Of a stretch of DNA of 64,000 nt, positions 52,043 to 61,318 are shown piece by piece. The position numbers were made by a program, and so were the translations under genes. Origin of the DNA: JACCWP01 sp963785115 (GTDB lineage Bacteria > Actinomycetota > Actinomycetes > Propionibacteriales > Nocardioidaceae); the NCBI GenBank assembly GCA_963785115.1, contig CAWATY010000019.1, forward strand, positions 62,001 to 126,000, given 5' to 3'. The notes beneath the pieces are model-generated. The model searched no databases. It had not been told where the DNA came from and worked only from the letters and a program-made list of their open reading frames with translations. The number at the start of each line of letters is the position of its first letter. The stretch's first letter is position 1.

Positions 52043-52480
52043 TCACTCGCAGTCCTCGACATGCTCGCCGTTGATGCAGTTGTCGGTGCCCTGCTCGCCG
52101 TCCAGGTCGTCGTTGCCAGCACCGCCGTTGAGCGTGTCGTTGCCGATCTGTCCGTCGATCTCGTCGTTGCCGGCCTGACCGAGCAGCCTGTCGTTGCCGG
52201 CGTCGCCGTCGATCTCGTCGCCGCCCGAACCGGCACACACGAGGTCGTTGCCACCGCCCGCGTCGATGTCGTCGTTGCCACCGAGACTCACGATCACGTC
52301 CCGACCCGGCGTCCCGTTGATCACGTCACGGTCGGCATCGCCGACGATGGTCGCGGCCTGGCCCCGGCAGGTGGGCCCGCCCGCCTGGCTGGACTGGGCG
52401 AGGCCGACGGTGAGCCCGGCGACCGCCACCAGGGCGGCTAGGCCCCCGACGACACGACCGGGGCTGAGGATTCTGGTCAC
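52043..52480 (-). CDS. Small secreted RTX-type calcium-binding protein
   Basis: A 145-residue protein (GTG 52480, AGGAGAAG upstream). Signal peptide GLAALVAVAGLTVGLAQSSQA. Mature part: CRGQAATIVGDADRDVINGTPGRDVIVSLGGNDDIDAGGGNDLVCAG, then successive GG(N/D)D-x-I/L nonapeptides forming a parallel beta-roll that binds Ca2+, closed by a C-terminal CINGEHVEDCE with two cysteines. Much shorter than toxins or proteases with RTX tails. Role unknown; perhaps a surface or Ca-scavenging protein. Situated next to the SigG-like sigma factor. Confidence 0.88.
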   Translation of the reverse strand: MTRILSPGRVVGGLAALVAVAGLTVGLAQSSQAGGPTCRGQAATIVGDADRDVINGTPGRDVIVSLGGNDDIDAGGGNDLVCAGSGGDEIDGDAGNDRLLGQAGNDEIDGQIGNDTLNGGAGNDDLDGEQGTDNCINGEHVEDCE

Positions 52481-52612
52481 GGGCTTCTCCTGACGTGGGT
52501 GCCTGATGCGAGGGGCGCCCTGGCCGGCGCCACACGCTGCATCGTCGTCCCCACCGAGGGCAGTGCGCAGGTGTCCGACCGTGCTAGGACCGAGGGGCTG
52601 ACCTAGCCTGCG

Positions 52613-53158
52613 GTGATGGGCAGGTTGTCCGACCCCTCCCGCTGGAACGCCACCGACGCCGAGGTGGCCGAGCGCTTCCCCTGCGACGACCTGCTGCCCG
52701 GCCCGCTGGTCGAGGTGACCCGCGCCGTCGACGTACGCGCGCCGCCCGCTCATGTGTTCCGCTGGCTGTGCCAGCTGCGCGTCGCGCCGTACAGCTACGA
52801 CCTGGTCGACAACCTCGGTCGGCGCAGCCCACGCCGGCTCACCCCTGGCATGGGCGATCTTGCGGAAGGCCAGACGGTGATGCGGATCTTCCGCCTCGAG
52901 GCCTACGTGGTGGGCGAGCACCTGACGCTGCGCGGGACCCATCGGTGCGAGCGACTGTTCGGCCCGCTGGCCTGCACGTACGCGGTGCGACCGCTCGATG
53001 ACCACTCCCGGCTGGTGTGCCGGCTGGTGCTGCCCTCCCCTGCGTCGGCGCCTGCTCGGCTGCGGCAGCAGGCGCTGCTGTGGGGCGACCTGGCGATGAT
53101 GCGTCGGCAGCTGCTGGTCCTGAAGGCGCGAGCCGAGGCCACCGCGCCGGTCGGCTAG
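52613..53158 (+). CDS. SRPBCC family protein
   Basis: A 181-residue protein (GTG 52613 followed by ATG 52616) with polyketide-cyclase/START features: EVTRAVDVRAPPAHVFRWLCQLRVAPYSYDLVDNLGRR, GMGDLAEGQTVMRIFRLEAYVVGEHLTLRG, CTYAVRPLDDHSRLVCRLVL. Ligand-binding fold; function unknown. Overlaps the convergent GNAT gene by 4 bp. Confidence 0.8.
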   Translation: MMGRLSDPSRWNATDAEVAERFPCDDLLPGPLVEVTRAVDVRAPPAHVFRWLCQLRVAPYSYDLVDNLGRRSPRRLTPGMGDLAEGQTVMRIFRLEAYVVGEHLTLRGTHRCERLFGPLACTYAVRPLDDHSRLVCRLVLPSPASAPARLRQQALLWGDLAMMRRQLLVLKARAEATAPVG

Positions 53159-53643
53159 AGCGGTCGCTCGTAGACCTGGCCGACGAGGTCGGCGCCGAAG
53201 CTGTGGTGTGACTCCTCCTCCACCAGGGTGAAGCCGTGTGCCAGGTAGAGGGAGCGCGCGGCGACCAGCGGGTCATTGGTCCACAGCCGCATCCGCCGGT
53301 AACCGGCCGCCCGGGCGTCGTCGACGCAGGTACGCACCAGCCGGGAGCCGAGGCCGTGCCCGCGGGCGGCCGGGTCGACCAGCAGCAACCTGAGCACCGC
53401 GGTGCCGTCGTCGCCCCGGACCCAGAACACGCATCCGACCCGTCGGCCGTCGAGCTCGGCCACCCACGCCGCACGCTCGGACGGCTGCGCCGCGGCGTAG
53501 TCGGCCACGATCCTCGCCACCAGCGCCTCGAAGCTCGCGTCCCAGCCGTACTCGGTGGCGTACAGCTCGCCGTGCGCCAGCACCACCCAGCCGAGGTCGC
53601 CGGGCCGGCCCAGCCGGCGGATCACGGGTTCCGGTCCGCCCAC
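53155..53643 (-). CDS. GNAT-family N-acetyltransferase
   Basis: A 162-residue acetyltransferase (GTG 53643). Acetyl-CoA motif A is AVLRLLLVDPAARGHGLGSRLVRTCVDDARAAGYRRMRLWTND (R/Q-x-x-G-x-G/A = RGHGLG), motif B ARSLYLAHGFTLVEEE. Substrate unknown. Divergent from a TetR gene, 58 bp apart with a dyad between, so likely its target. Confidence 0.88.
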   Translation of the reverse strand: MGGPEPVIRRLGRPGDLGWVVLAHGELYATEYGWDASFEALVARIVADYAAAQPSERAAWVAELDGRRVGCVFWVRGDDGTAVLRLLLVDPAARGHGLGSRLVRTCVDDARAAGYRRMRLWTNDPLVAARSLYLAHGFTLVEEESHHSFGADLVGQVYERPL

Positions 53644-53664
53644 TCGCCACCCCTCTCCACGTCT

Positions 53665-53684
53665 ACTGACACAGTCGTTTCAGT
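53665..53684. promoter_or_regulatory. Dyad operator between GNAT and TetR genes
   Basis: ACTGACAC-AGTC-GTTTCAGT is an inverted repeat with 7 of 8 arm positions paired. It lies 22 bp from the GNAT start and 17 bp from the tetR start, so one bound dimer would block both. Binding inferred. Confidence 0.6.
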
Positions 53685-53701
53685 CCTGCCAGACTAAGCC
53701 C

Positions 53702-54292
53702 ATGGACCGCGACGCCGCAGCCCCCTCCGCGCGCCGGACCGAGCTGCTCGAGCTGGCGTACGCGTACGTCCTCGAGCACGGGCTCAGCGACCTGAGCCTG
53801 CGACCGCTGGCCGCAGCGATCGGCTCGAGCCCGCGGGTGCTGCTGTTCTGCTACGGCTCGAAGGACGGCCTGGTCCGCGCCCTGTTGGCCCGCGCGCGTG
53901 CCGACGAGCTGGCGCTGCTGGCCGACGTTGGCTCCGGCACCGGCACCGGCACCGGCACCGGTGACATGGTCGCCGTCGCCGAGCGGGTGTGGGCGTGGCT
54001 CGCCGATCCCGCGCACCGCGGTCTGCTCACCCTGTGGACCGAGGCCTACGCGCGCTCGCTGGTGGAGCCGGAGGGTCCGTGGGGCGGCTTCGCCCGGCAG
54101 ACCGTCGACGACTGGATGGGTGTCCTCGCGGCGGCCCAGCCGGCCCGTCGGCGGCGCACCCGGGCGGGCGCCGCCGAGCGAACGCAGGTCCTCGCTGTGC
54201 TCCGCGGCGGGCTGCTGGACCTGCTGGCCACCGGCGACGAGCGGCGCGTCAGCGCCGCCGTCCGCCAGGCGCTGCGGGCCATGCCGTACTGA
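53702..54292 (+). CDS. TetR/AcrR-family regulator
   Basis: A 196-residue repressor. HTH: LLELAYAYVLEHGLSDLSLRPLAAAIGSSPRVLLFCYGSKDGLVRALL (TetR_N). A (GT)n glycine-threonine linker (GSGTGTGTGTGDM) from a hexanucleotide repeat follows helix ~6. C-terminal ligand domain: GLLTLWTEAYARSLVEPEGPWGGF. Divergent from and probably controlling the GNAT gene; effector unknown. Confidence 0.88.
   Translation: MDRDAAAPSARRTELLELAYAYVLEHGLSDLSLRPLAAAIGSSPRVLLFCYGSKDGLVRALLARARADELALLADVGSGTGTGTGTGDMVAVAERVWAWLADPAHRGLLTLWTEAYARSLVEPEGPWGGFARQTVDDWMGVLAAAQPARRRRTRAGAAERTQVLAVLRGGLLDLLATGDERRVSAAVRQALRAMPY
53936..53959. repeat. In-frame hexanucleotide repeat (GGCACC x4)
   Basis: Four copies of GGCACC encode the GTGTGTGT linker in the TetR gene. 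Two residues per unit; slippage would change linker length only. Confidence 0.8.
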
Positions 54293-54316
54293 CCGGACGT
54301 TGCCCGAGCCCCTTGC

Positions 54317-55522
54317 TCAGGCGAGGTCGGACACCGCCGTGACCAGTCGGTCGACGTCGTCGTCGTTGCTGTACGGCGCCAGCCCGGCCCGTACCGCGCC
54401 GGGCTCGCCCAGGCCCATCCACTCGGCGGCCTCCAGCGCGTAGAAGCTGCCCGCCGGAGCGTTGACGTCGCGCGTGGCGAGCTGCTCGAAGACCTCCTGC
54501 GGGGCGTGCCCCTGCACCGAGAACAGCGCGGTCGGCGTGCGCCTGGTCGAGGCGCCGTGCAGCGTCACGCCGTCGATCGCACCGAGCCCCGACATCAGCG
54601 TCGCGAACAACGCGTCCTCGTACGCCTCGACGGACGCCATCGACGCCAGCACCCGGGCCCGCCGGTCACCGTCGACGGCCTCGCCGGGATCCAGATCGGC
54701 GATGAAGTCGACCGCTGCCGTGACGCCTGCCAGCAGCTCGTAGGGCAGCGTGCCGAGCTCGAAGCGCTCCGGCACCGCGTCGGTCTGGGGGCGCAGCTTG
54801 GCGGGCTGCACGGTCGCCAGCAGCGTCGGGTCGGCTGCGAGGACGCCGAGGTGGGGGCCGAAGAACTTGTACGGCGAGCAGGCGAAGAAGTCGGCGCCGA
54901 GCCCGGGAGCGTCGACCGGCGCGTGCGGCGTGAGGTGCACACCGTCGACGAACACCAGCGCGCCGGCCGCGTGCGCCGCCGCCGCGATCGCGGGAACGTC
55001 CGGACGGGTGCCCAGCAAGTTCGACGCACCGGTGAGGGCCACCAACCGGGTGCGCTGCCCGAGCTGGGACGTCACGGCCTCTACCGGCAGCTCGCCGGTC
55101 TCCCGGTCGAAGTCCGCCCACCGCACGGTCGCGCCCACGTTCCCGGCCGCGTGCACCCACGGCCGGATGTCGGCGTCGTGGTCGAGCCGGCTCACTACGA
55201 CCTCGTCCTGCTCGCCCCAGCCGTTCGCGAGGGAGCGCGCGAGGTCGTACGTCAGCTGCGTCATCGAGCGTCCGAAGACGACGCCGCCCGGGTCGACACC
55301 GAGCAGGTCGCCGACCGCGGACCGGGCGCCCAGCGTCACCGCATCGGCCCTCAGCTCCGAGGCCGTGACGGTGCCGCGGTTGGAGATGCCGGACACCAGC
55401 GTCCGCGCGATGACGTCGGCGACCGTCGCGGGGACCTGGGTGCCTCCCGGGCCGTCGAAGTAGGCCACCCCGTCGACAAGGGCGGGGAAGGCGGCGCGCA
55501 CGCCGGCTACGTCGAGGCTCAC
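54317..55522 (-). CDS. Cysteine desulfurase-like class V aminotransferase (TIGR01976)
   Basis: A 401-residue PLP enzyme: YFDGPGGTQVPATVADVI, GRSMTQLTYDLARSLANGW, LVALTGASNLLGTRPDVPAIAAAAHAAGALVFVDGVHLTPHAPVD and the PLP lysine in FACSPYKFFGPHLGV. The catalytic Cys loop of true IscS/SufS enzymes is not evident, so it may be a selenocysteine-lyase-like or other lyase. ATG overlaps the malQ stop (ATGA). Confidence 0.88.
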   Translation of the reverse strand: MSLDVAGVRAAFPALVDGVAYFDGPGGTQVPATVADVIARTLVSGISNRGTVTASELRADAVTLGARSAVGDLLGVDPGGVVFGRSMTQLTYDLARSLANGWGEQDEVVVSRLDHDADIRPWVHAAGNVGATVRWADFDRETGELPVEAVTSQLGQRTRLVALTGASNLLGTRPDVPAIAAAAHAAGALVFVDGVHLTPHAPVDAPGLGADFFACSPYKFFGPHLGVLAADPTLLATVQPAKLRPQTDAVPERFELGTLPYELLAGVTAAVDFIADLDPGEAVDGDRRARVLASMASVEAYEDALFATLMSGLGAIDGVTLHGASTRRTPTALFSVQGHAPQEVFEQLATRDVNAPAGSFYALEAAEWMGLGEPGAVRAGLAPYSNDDDVDRLVTAVSDLA

Positions 55523-57426
55523 GAGGCCGCATCCTTCCGTGCCGAGGCGGGAGCGGAGGTGACGGCACGCAGGGCGGCCGTCACCTGCTGGGCGAGCGGG
55601 TGGTCGGGCAGGTCGTCGACCAGCACGTCCATCGGCAGCGACCAGTTGGCCCGCTGCGTGGTCCCCGGCATGTTCGGCCGTCGCGGGTCGCCGACCGCGT
55701 CCTCCAGGGTCGCCGCCACCAGCGTCGACGGCGCGTCGGCCAGCAGGGTGTACGCGGCCACCACCGCCTCCTCGGCACCGGCGTCGTCGGCCAGCCCGGC
55801 CGGGCCCGCCAGCCTGCCGACCAGCTCGTCGCGGCCGCGGGCGAGGTCGGCGTCGTCACCGGTGCCGAGCTCGCGCTGCTCGGCCAGGTCAGCGCCGCTC
55901 CACAGCCCGGCCACGGTCGGCAGGTCGTGGGTGGTCACGGCCGCCATCGACCCCGCGGGCCAGTCGGCCGGCACATCGTCCTCGAACCAGAGCAGCCGGT
56001 AGGAGAGCAGGCCGCGCTCGGCGAGGGTCTCGCGCACCCCCGGCTCGACGGTGCCGAGGTCCTCGCCCACGACGACGGCACCCGCCCGGTGGCTCTCCAG
56101 CGCGACGATGTCGAGCAGGTCGGCGCTCGGGTAGCGCACGTACGCGCCGTCGGCCGCCGAGCTGCCGGGCGGCACCCACCACAGCCGGAACAACCCCATC
56201 ACGTGGTCGATCCGCAGCCCGCCGGCACCGGCGATGGTGCCGCGGACGGACTGCACGAACGCCTCGTATCCGTCGGCGCGCAGCCGCCACGGAATCAGCG
56301 GGGGCGAGCCCCAGGTCTGGCCCTGGGTGTTGAAGACGTCCGGCGGCGCGCCGACCTCGACGCCGTCGGCCAGCAGGTCCTGCCAGGCCCAGGCGTCCGC
56401 GCCGTCGCCGGCCACCCCGATCGGCAGGTCCTGCACCACCGTGAGATCGCCCGCGGCGTCGGTCAGCTGCCGGTCGAGCGCCCACTGCAGCCACGCGTGG
56501 AAGTCGACCCGCTCCCGGTGCTCTGCCGCAAACGCCGCCACGGCGGCGCCCTCGGGCCGCCGCAGGTCCGCCGGCCAGTCGTGCCAGTCGGACCCGTGCT
56601 GCTCGGCCAGCGCCGCCCAGGTGGCGTACTCCTCCAGCGACCGCCCCTGGGTGGCCCGCCAGCCGGTGAGCTCGTCGGCCTCTCCGTCGGCCGATCCGGC
56701 GCTGAAGATCCGCCACAGCACCTCGCGCTTGAGCCGCCAGACGGCGTCGCGGTCGATCAGCGGCCGTTCCGACAGCGCGCGTCCGGCGGCGGACGCATCG
56801 GCCAGCTCGACGCGGTCGGCACCGGGGACGTGCTCGACCCGCAGGTAGAGCGGGTTGCGCCAGCGTCGGGTCGCCGGGAGGTACGGGCTCGGTTCCTGCG
56901 GCAGCGTCGGCGCGACCGCGTGCAGCGGGTTGACCATGACGAAGCCGGCGCCGAGCCCCTGCACCCACGAGCGCACCGCCCGCAGGTCACCGAGGTCTCC
57001 GATCCCCCAGCTCCGCGATGAGCGGGCCGCGTACAGCTGGACCGCCATCCCCCACGCCCGCCATCCCGCTGGCAGGTGGCACCGCCCGGGCGACACGATC
57101 AGCCGGCGCTGCACCCCGTCGGCGCCGCGCAGCTGGTGGTAGCCGAGCGGGAAGTCCGCCGGCAGCCACGCGTCGGTGACCCGGCGCGCCGTGCCGTCCT
57201 CGCACTCGACCTCCGCCGGGAGCGAGATCTGGACCGTCAGCGCGGCACCCGGGCGGGCGACCACCGGGGCCCAGCGATCGAGGTCGTCGGGCGGCCGGCC
57301 GATGCGCTGACGGAGCACCTCCAGCGTCTCGGGCGCGACCTCCCGCGACTGCTCGTGGGCGTCCACCCAGCGGGTGTCGATGCCCCACCGGTCGGTGGCC
57401 GAGCCGTCCGTCCGTTCGCTGCCCAC
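55519..57426 (-). CDS. malQ: 4-alpha-glucanotransferase
   Basis: A 635-residue GH77 amylomaltase that transfers glucan chains to glucose or maltose. TIM-barrel motifs: SSRSWGIGDLGDL, VNPLHAVAPTLPQEPSPYLPATRRWRNPLYL, GLRIDHVMGLFRLWWVPPG (nucleophile Asp), VVVGEDLGTVEPGVRE (acid/base Glu) and VTTHDLPTVAG (third Asp). Three catalytic acids intact. GTG start at 57426. Part of glycogen or maltodextrin use. Co-translated with the aminotransferase-like gene, which has no obvious link. Confidence 0.93.
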   Translation of the reverse strand: MGSERTDGSATDRWGIDTRWVDAHEQSREVAPETLEVLRQRIGRPPDDLDRWAPVVARPGAALTVQISLPAEVECEDGTARRVTDAWLPADFPLGYHQLRGADGVQRRLIVSPGRCHLPAGWRAWGMAVQLYAARSSRSWGIGDLGDLRAVRSWVQGLGAGFVMVNPLHAVAPTLPQEPSPYLPATRRWRNPLYLRVEHVPGADRVELADASAAGRALSERPLIDRDAVWRLKREVLWRIFSAGSADGEADELTGWRATQGRSLEEYATWAALAEQHGSDWHDWPADLRRPEGAAVAAFAAEHRERVDFHAWLQWALDRQLTDAAGDLTVVQDLPIGVAGDGADAWAWQDLLADGVEVGAPPDVFNTQGQTWGSPPLIPWRLRADGYEAFVQSVRGTIAGAGGLRIDHVMGLFRLWWVPPGSSAADGAYVRYPSADLLDIVALESHRAGAVVVGEDLGTVEPGVRETLAERGLLSYRLLWFEDDVPADWPAGSMAAVTTHDLPTVAGLWSGADLAEQRELGTGDDADLARGRDELVGRLAGPAGLADDAGAEEAVVAAYTLLADAPSTLVAATLEDAVGDPRRPNMPGTTQRANWSLPMDVLVDDLPDHPLAQQVTAALRAVTSAPASARKDAAS

Positions 57427-57590
57427 CGGCGCATCATGCCTGCGCCCGGGCTCGGCTGAACGGTCAGGTGCGGCTCACCCGTTCAGGCGACCCACCGGGT
57501 TGCTCGGGCAGGAACGTCGGCACACGATTGCGGTGCCGGGCCGTCCCCTACACGGTGGGATCGTCCGTCCCAGCAAGCGACAGGGTCCCC

Positions 57591-59732
57591 GTGCACACAC
57601 GCGCCCCGAGGGTCAGGGCGTCGGAGCCACCGGCCGCGCCCCTTGTCGCGCTGCCCTCACCAGCGCTGGCCGCACACGTGGTCGAGCTGCTGCACGACGG
57701 CATCGTCCTGTGCGACGCCGACGGCATGGTGCTGGAGGCCAACCCCGCCGCGTACCGGTTGCTGGGCCTGTCGGCCGACCAGCTGATGGGCACCTGTCCT
57801 CCCGACCCGGGCTGGGAGGCGACCCTCGCCGACGGCCGTGCGTACGACCCGCAGCAGGCGCCTGCCATTCGTGCGGTGCGCACCGGCCGCGTGCAGCAGG
57901 CACTGCTCGCCGTCAGCCACCCCGACGGTGCACAGTCCTTCCTCAGCGTCCGCGCGCTCCCCCTCCCGACCGGCCCTGCGCCGCTCACCGCGGCGTGCGC
58001 CTCCGGGCCCGCCGCCGTCGTCACCATCGTCGACGTCAGCGAGCAGGTGGTGCAGCGCCAGCAGCTGGCCGAGAGCGAGCTGCGTTTCCGGCTCACCGTC
58101 GACCGCGCTCCGATCGGGATCGCGCTCGTCGGCCTCGACGGCGGGTTCCTGCAGGTGAACGCCGAGCTGGAGCGGATCCTGGGCCGCACGGGCGATGAGC
58201 TGGCGGGGCTGCGCTTCCACGACGTGACCCACCCCGACGACCTCGCCGCCGACGTGACCCTGGTCGAGTCCCTGATCCGGGGCGACATCCCGCACTACCA
58301 GATGGAGAAGCGATACCTCCGCCCCGACGCGACCGGGATCTGGACCCGGCTCTCGGTGACGCTGGTCCGCTCGCCGGAGGGCGAGCCGGCGTACTTCGTC
58401 AGTCAGATCGAGGACATCTCCGAGGTACGCACCGCGCAGGCACAGCTCGCGCGACGGTCGCTGTACGACCCGCTGACCGGGCTCGCCAACCGGACCCTGC
58501 TGCTGGACCGGCTCAACCTGGCGCTGCGCCAGCACGCCGACGACGACGAGCTGGTGGCCGTGGCCTTCTGCGACCTCGACCACTTCAAGCGCGTCAACGA
58601 CTCGCTCGGCCACGAGGCCGGCGACGAGCTGCTGCGGGTGGTGGCGAGCCGGATGACCGACGCGCTGCGGCCCGGCGACACGCTGGCGCGGCTGGGCGGC
58701 GACGAGTTCGTGGTCGTGCTCGACTCCGTGCGCTCGCTGGAGGAGGCCACCGCGCTGCTCACCGTGGTCAAGGGCTCGGTCGAGTGGCCCACCGAGATCG
58801 ACGGCGTCGAGCTGACGCCTTCGTTCAGCGCGGGCCTGGCCACCAGCGACAACGAACGCACCGCCGAGGTGCTGCTGCGCGACGCCGACACCGCGCTGTA
58901 CGCGGCCAAGCAGGGAGGCCGCTCGCACTGGGAGGTCTTCAGCACCGCGATGCGCTCGCAGGCGTTGGCCGAGCTCTCGATCGAGAACGAGCTCCGCCGC
59001 GCTCTCGACGACGAGAGCTTCGAGCTGCACTACCAGCCGATCGTCGAGCTGCGCACCCGCGAGGTCATCGCGTTCGAGGCACTGGTGCGCTGGCGCCACC
59101 CCGAGCGCGGGCTGTTGCTGCCCGCGGACTTCCTCGCCGTCGCCGAGGACGCCCACCTGATGGTGCCGCTCGGTCGGCTGGTGATCCGGCAGGCGTGCGC
59201 GTTCCTGGCCCGGCACCCCGACGCCGACTGGCGGGTGTTCGTCAACGTCTCACCGCAGCAGATCGGCGCAGCCGACCTGGCCGGAGTGATCGCGACCGAG
59301 CTCGAGGCGTCCGGGGTCGCTGCGGCGCGACTCGCCGTCGAGATCACCGAGAACGACGTGCTGGACGCCTTCGGAGTGTCCCTGCGCGACATGCAGCGGG
59401 TGGCCGACCTGGGTGTGGACCTGGTCATGGACGACTTCGGCACCGGCTACTCCGCGCTGAGCTCGCTGCTGTCGGCGCCGGTCTCGGGCATCAAGCTGGA
59501 CCGCTCGTTCACCGCCCGGCTCGGCGACGGCGGCGGCGGCGACCGGATCACGGCCACCGTCGCGACGCTGGTGACCAGCCTGGGCGCGTACGGCGTCGTC
59601 GAGGGCGTCGAGACCGAGGACCAGCTCCGCCGCGCCCGCGACCACGGGTGGGTGCACGGCCAGGGCTATCTGTTCGCTCGCCCGCAACCCGAGCGCCGGC
59701 TCGGCGGCGTGCTGCGCCGGCTCACCTGCTGA
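57591..59732 (+). CDS. PAS-PAS-GGDEF-EAL cyclic di-GMP signalling protein
   Basis: About 713 residues from the GTG at 57591 (the frame is open to 57468, but that extension looks non-coding). PAS1 (~20-140; LLHDGIVLCDADGMVLEANPAAYRLLG), PAS2 (~165-285; LTVDRAPIGIALVGLDGGFLQVNAELERILG), GGDEF with RPGD I-site (360-363) and GGDEF (369-373), EAL with EALVRW (496-498), VNVSPQQIG, DDFGTGYSALSS, GVVEGVET. Both catalytic motifs intact; unlike the paralogue at 41313 it has an inhibitory RxxD site. Confidence 0.9.
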   Translation: MHTRAPRVRASEPPAAPLVALPSPALAAHVVELLHDGIVLCDADGMVLEANPAAYRLLGLSADQLMGTCPPDPGWEATLADGRAYDPQQAPAIRAVRTGRVQQALLAVSHPDGAQSFLSVRALPLPTGPAPLTAACASGPAAVVTIVDVSEQVVQRQQLAESELRFRLTVDRAPIGIALVGLDGGFLQVNAELERILGRTGDELAGLRFHDVTHPDDLAADVTLVESLIRGDIPHYQMEKRYLRPDATGIWTRLSVTLVRSPEGEPAYFVSQIEDISEVRTAQAQLARRSLYDPLTGLANRTLLLDRLNLALRQHADDDELVAVAFCDLDHFKRVNDSLGHEAGDELLRVVASRMTDALRPGDTLARLGGDEFVVVLDSVRSLEEATALLTVVKGSVEWPTEIDGVELTPSFSAGLATSDNERTAEVLLRDADTALYAAKQGGRSHWEVFSTAMRSQALAELSIENELRRALDDESFELHYQPIVELRTREVIAFEALVRWRHPERGLLLPADFLAVAEDAHLMVPLGRLVIRQACAFLARHPDADWRVFVNVSPQQIGAADLAGVIATELEASGVAAARLAVEITENDVLDAFGVSLRDMQRVADLGVDLVMDDFGTGYSALSSLLSAPVSGIKLDRSFTARLGDGGGGDRITATVATLVTSLGAYGVVEGVETEDQLRRARDHGWVHGQGYLFARPQPERRLGGVLRRLTC

Positions 59733-60168
59733 CCGACGGGGTCCGCAAAAGGTTCACCGAGCCGTCACACGACCTCAACACCCGTGCCCGGCCCCGTCCC
59801 TAGCGTGGGGAACACCAGCCAGTCCGTACTCACGCCGAGGTCGCCATGCTCCGTTCCCTCCGGCATGTCACCGCAGCGGGATCCCGCCGAAACGCGCGCG
59901 CGGCCCTTCGCCAGCTCACCGTCGAGCGGCGGGAACGGGAGGCGGTCGAGCGTTTCCTGCACGGCCACAGGGAAGGGCCGCTACCGCGCCAGCCGCGTCC
60001 TGCTCGGACCGCCTGACCTCCACGGTGCCGGCTGACCCGCCGGAACCATTCCGGCGCGCGAGATGTCGCCAATTGCGCCATCAGCGCATGCAATCGCACA
60101 ATCCGCGGCATCTCGCGGGCGAAGTGTGGCACCCGCACGAGGCCGGCGTGCCTCACCCGTCGTCCGGC
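59733..60168. other. 436-bp region between two signalling genes
   Basis: Apart from the small frame at 59846-60016 I see no gene, RNA or long repeat. Downstream of 60016 there are only short GC-rich inverted repeats. The stop of the convergent PP2C gene is at 60169. Confidence 0.5.
59846..60016 (+). CDS. Possible small Arg-rich protein (56 aa)
   Basis: ATG 59846 after GAGG. The product is basic and helix-prone (SLRHVTAAGSRRNARAALRQL, then VERREREAVERFLHGHREGPLP). Length, RBS and the 113-bp leader after the EAL gene support a real gene, but it could be chance in GC-rich DNA. Function unknown. Confidence 0.4.
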   Translation: MLRSLRHVTAAGSRRNARAALRQLTVERREREAVERFLHGHREGPLPRQPRPARTA

Positions 60169-61266
60169 TCAGCGCCGGTGCAGGAACAGCAAGGCCCGGT
60201 CGTCGCCGCCGTAGTCGAGCCGGTCGAGCAGCCGCGTCGCGGTGTCGCTGAAGCCCTGCTGCACCATCCGCTCGGCCTCACCGACGAGCTTGTCGATGCC
60301 CAGGGTGTAGTCGCGCTCCGGGGTCTCCACCAGCCCGTCGGTGAACACCATCAGCGCGTCGCCGTGGCCGAGCACGCCGCCGACGGAGTCGAAGTCCGCG
60401 TCGTCGATCAGCCCCAGCGCGGGGCCGGACGATCCCAGGACCCGCCAGCGTCCCGAGCCCGCGTGCAGCTGGACCCCGGGCGGGTGCCCCGCCGTGTGCA
60501 GCCGGAACTCACCGGTGTCCAACCGGATCGCGACGTGCGCGGCGGTCGCAAAACCCTCGGTCCATCCCTGCCGCAGCAGGTAGTCGTTGGCGGCCTGCAT
60601 GAAGGTGTCCGGGGGCAGGGCGCCGAGCAGACCGCCGAAGGCACCGGACAGCAGGAGCGCCCGGGTGCCGGCGGCGAGACCCTTGCCGGACACGTCGACG
60701 ACGACGACCTCCAGCACCTGGCCGCGGTGGGTCTTCGCCGCGACCACGAAGTCACCGGCGAACTGGGCGCCTCCGGCCGAACGCGTCACGGCTTGCGCCG
60801 ACCAGTCGGCGGGCAGGTCCGGCAGCTCGCTCTGCGAGCGGAGCCGGTCGCGCAGGTCGATCAGCATCGACTCCCCCATCGGGCCGAGCCGGTTGCGGCT
60901 GACCGCGACGGTCATGATCACCGCGGACAGGGCGAGCGTCACGACCACGGACACTCGCGGGGCCGACGCCCCGTTGACGCCGAGCACGCCCGCGACGGCA
61001 CCGGCCTGGATCACCAGCAGGACGAGGAACGGGCGCAGGGTGAGCAGCAGGCTGCCGAGCAGCAACGGGATCGCGAACGACGTGATCGGGACCCACTGCT
61101 CCTTGACGACCGACAGGGCCATCGCGCCGAAGGTGAGGCTGATCAGTCCGAGCAGGACGAAGGACTGCTCCTCCTGGGAGCGAGGAACGGGGAGCGCGAA
61201 GCGTCCCCCGGGTTCCGTGAGGCGGACCGGGCGTGCGCTCGCGCCGCCCGATCTGCGTCCGATCAC
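60169..61266 (-). CDS. Membrane-bound PP2C/SpoIIE-type serine phosphatase
   Basis: A 365-residue protein with four or five N-terminal membrane segments (LLGLISLTFGAMALSVV, FAIPLLLGSLLLTLRPFLVLLVIQAGAVAGVLG, VVVTLALSAVIMTVAV) and a C-terminal SpoIIE/RsbU phosphatase domain: GAQFAGDFVVAAKTHRG, VVVVDVSGKGLAAGTRALLL, HTAGHPPGVQLHAG, GDALMVFTDGLVETPERDY. Metal-binding Asp residues intact. Such proteins switch anti-anti-sigma factors; no partner is encoded nearby. Confidence 0.9.
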   Translation of the reverse strand: MIGRRSGGASARPVRLTEPGGRFALPVPRSQEEQSFVLLGLISLTFGAMALSVVKEQWVPITSFAIPLLLGSLLLTLRPFLVLLVIQAGAVAGVLGVNGASAPRVSVVVTLALSAVIMTVAVSRNRLGPMGESMLIDLRDRLRSQSELPDLPADWSAQAVTRSAGGAQFAGDFVVAAKTHRGQVLEVVVVDVSGKGLAAGTRALLLSGAFGGLLGALPPDTFMQAANDYLLRQGWTEGFATAAHVAIRLDTGEFRLHTAGHPPGVQLHAGSGRWRVLGSSGPALGLIDDADFDSVGGVLGHGDALMVFTDGLVETPERDYTLGIDKLVGEAERMVQQGFSDTATRLLDRLDYGGDDRALLFLHRR

Positions 61267-61318
61267 CCGCCGAGGGTAGTGGGCACCCGGGGCCAGGAGT
61301 CAGCCGCCGGGCAGGAGG

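Noticed and set aside
52080..52300. DNA satellite-like GGTGGCAACGAC pattern
   Set aside because: Explained by RTX GGND codons in a secreted protein.
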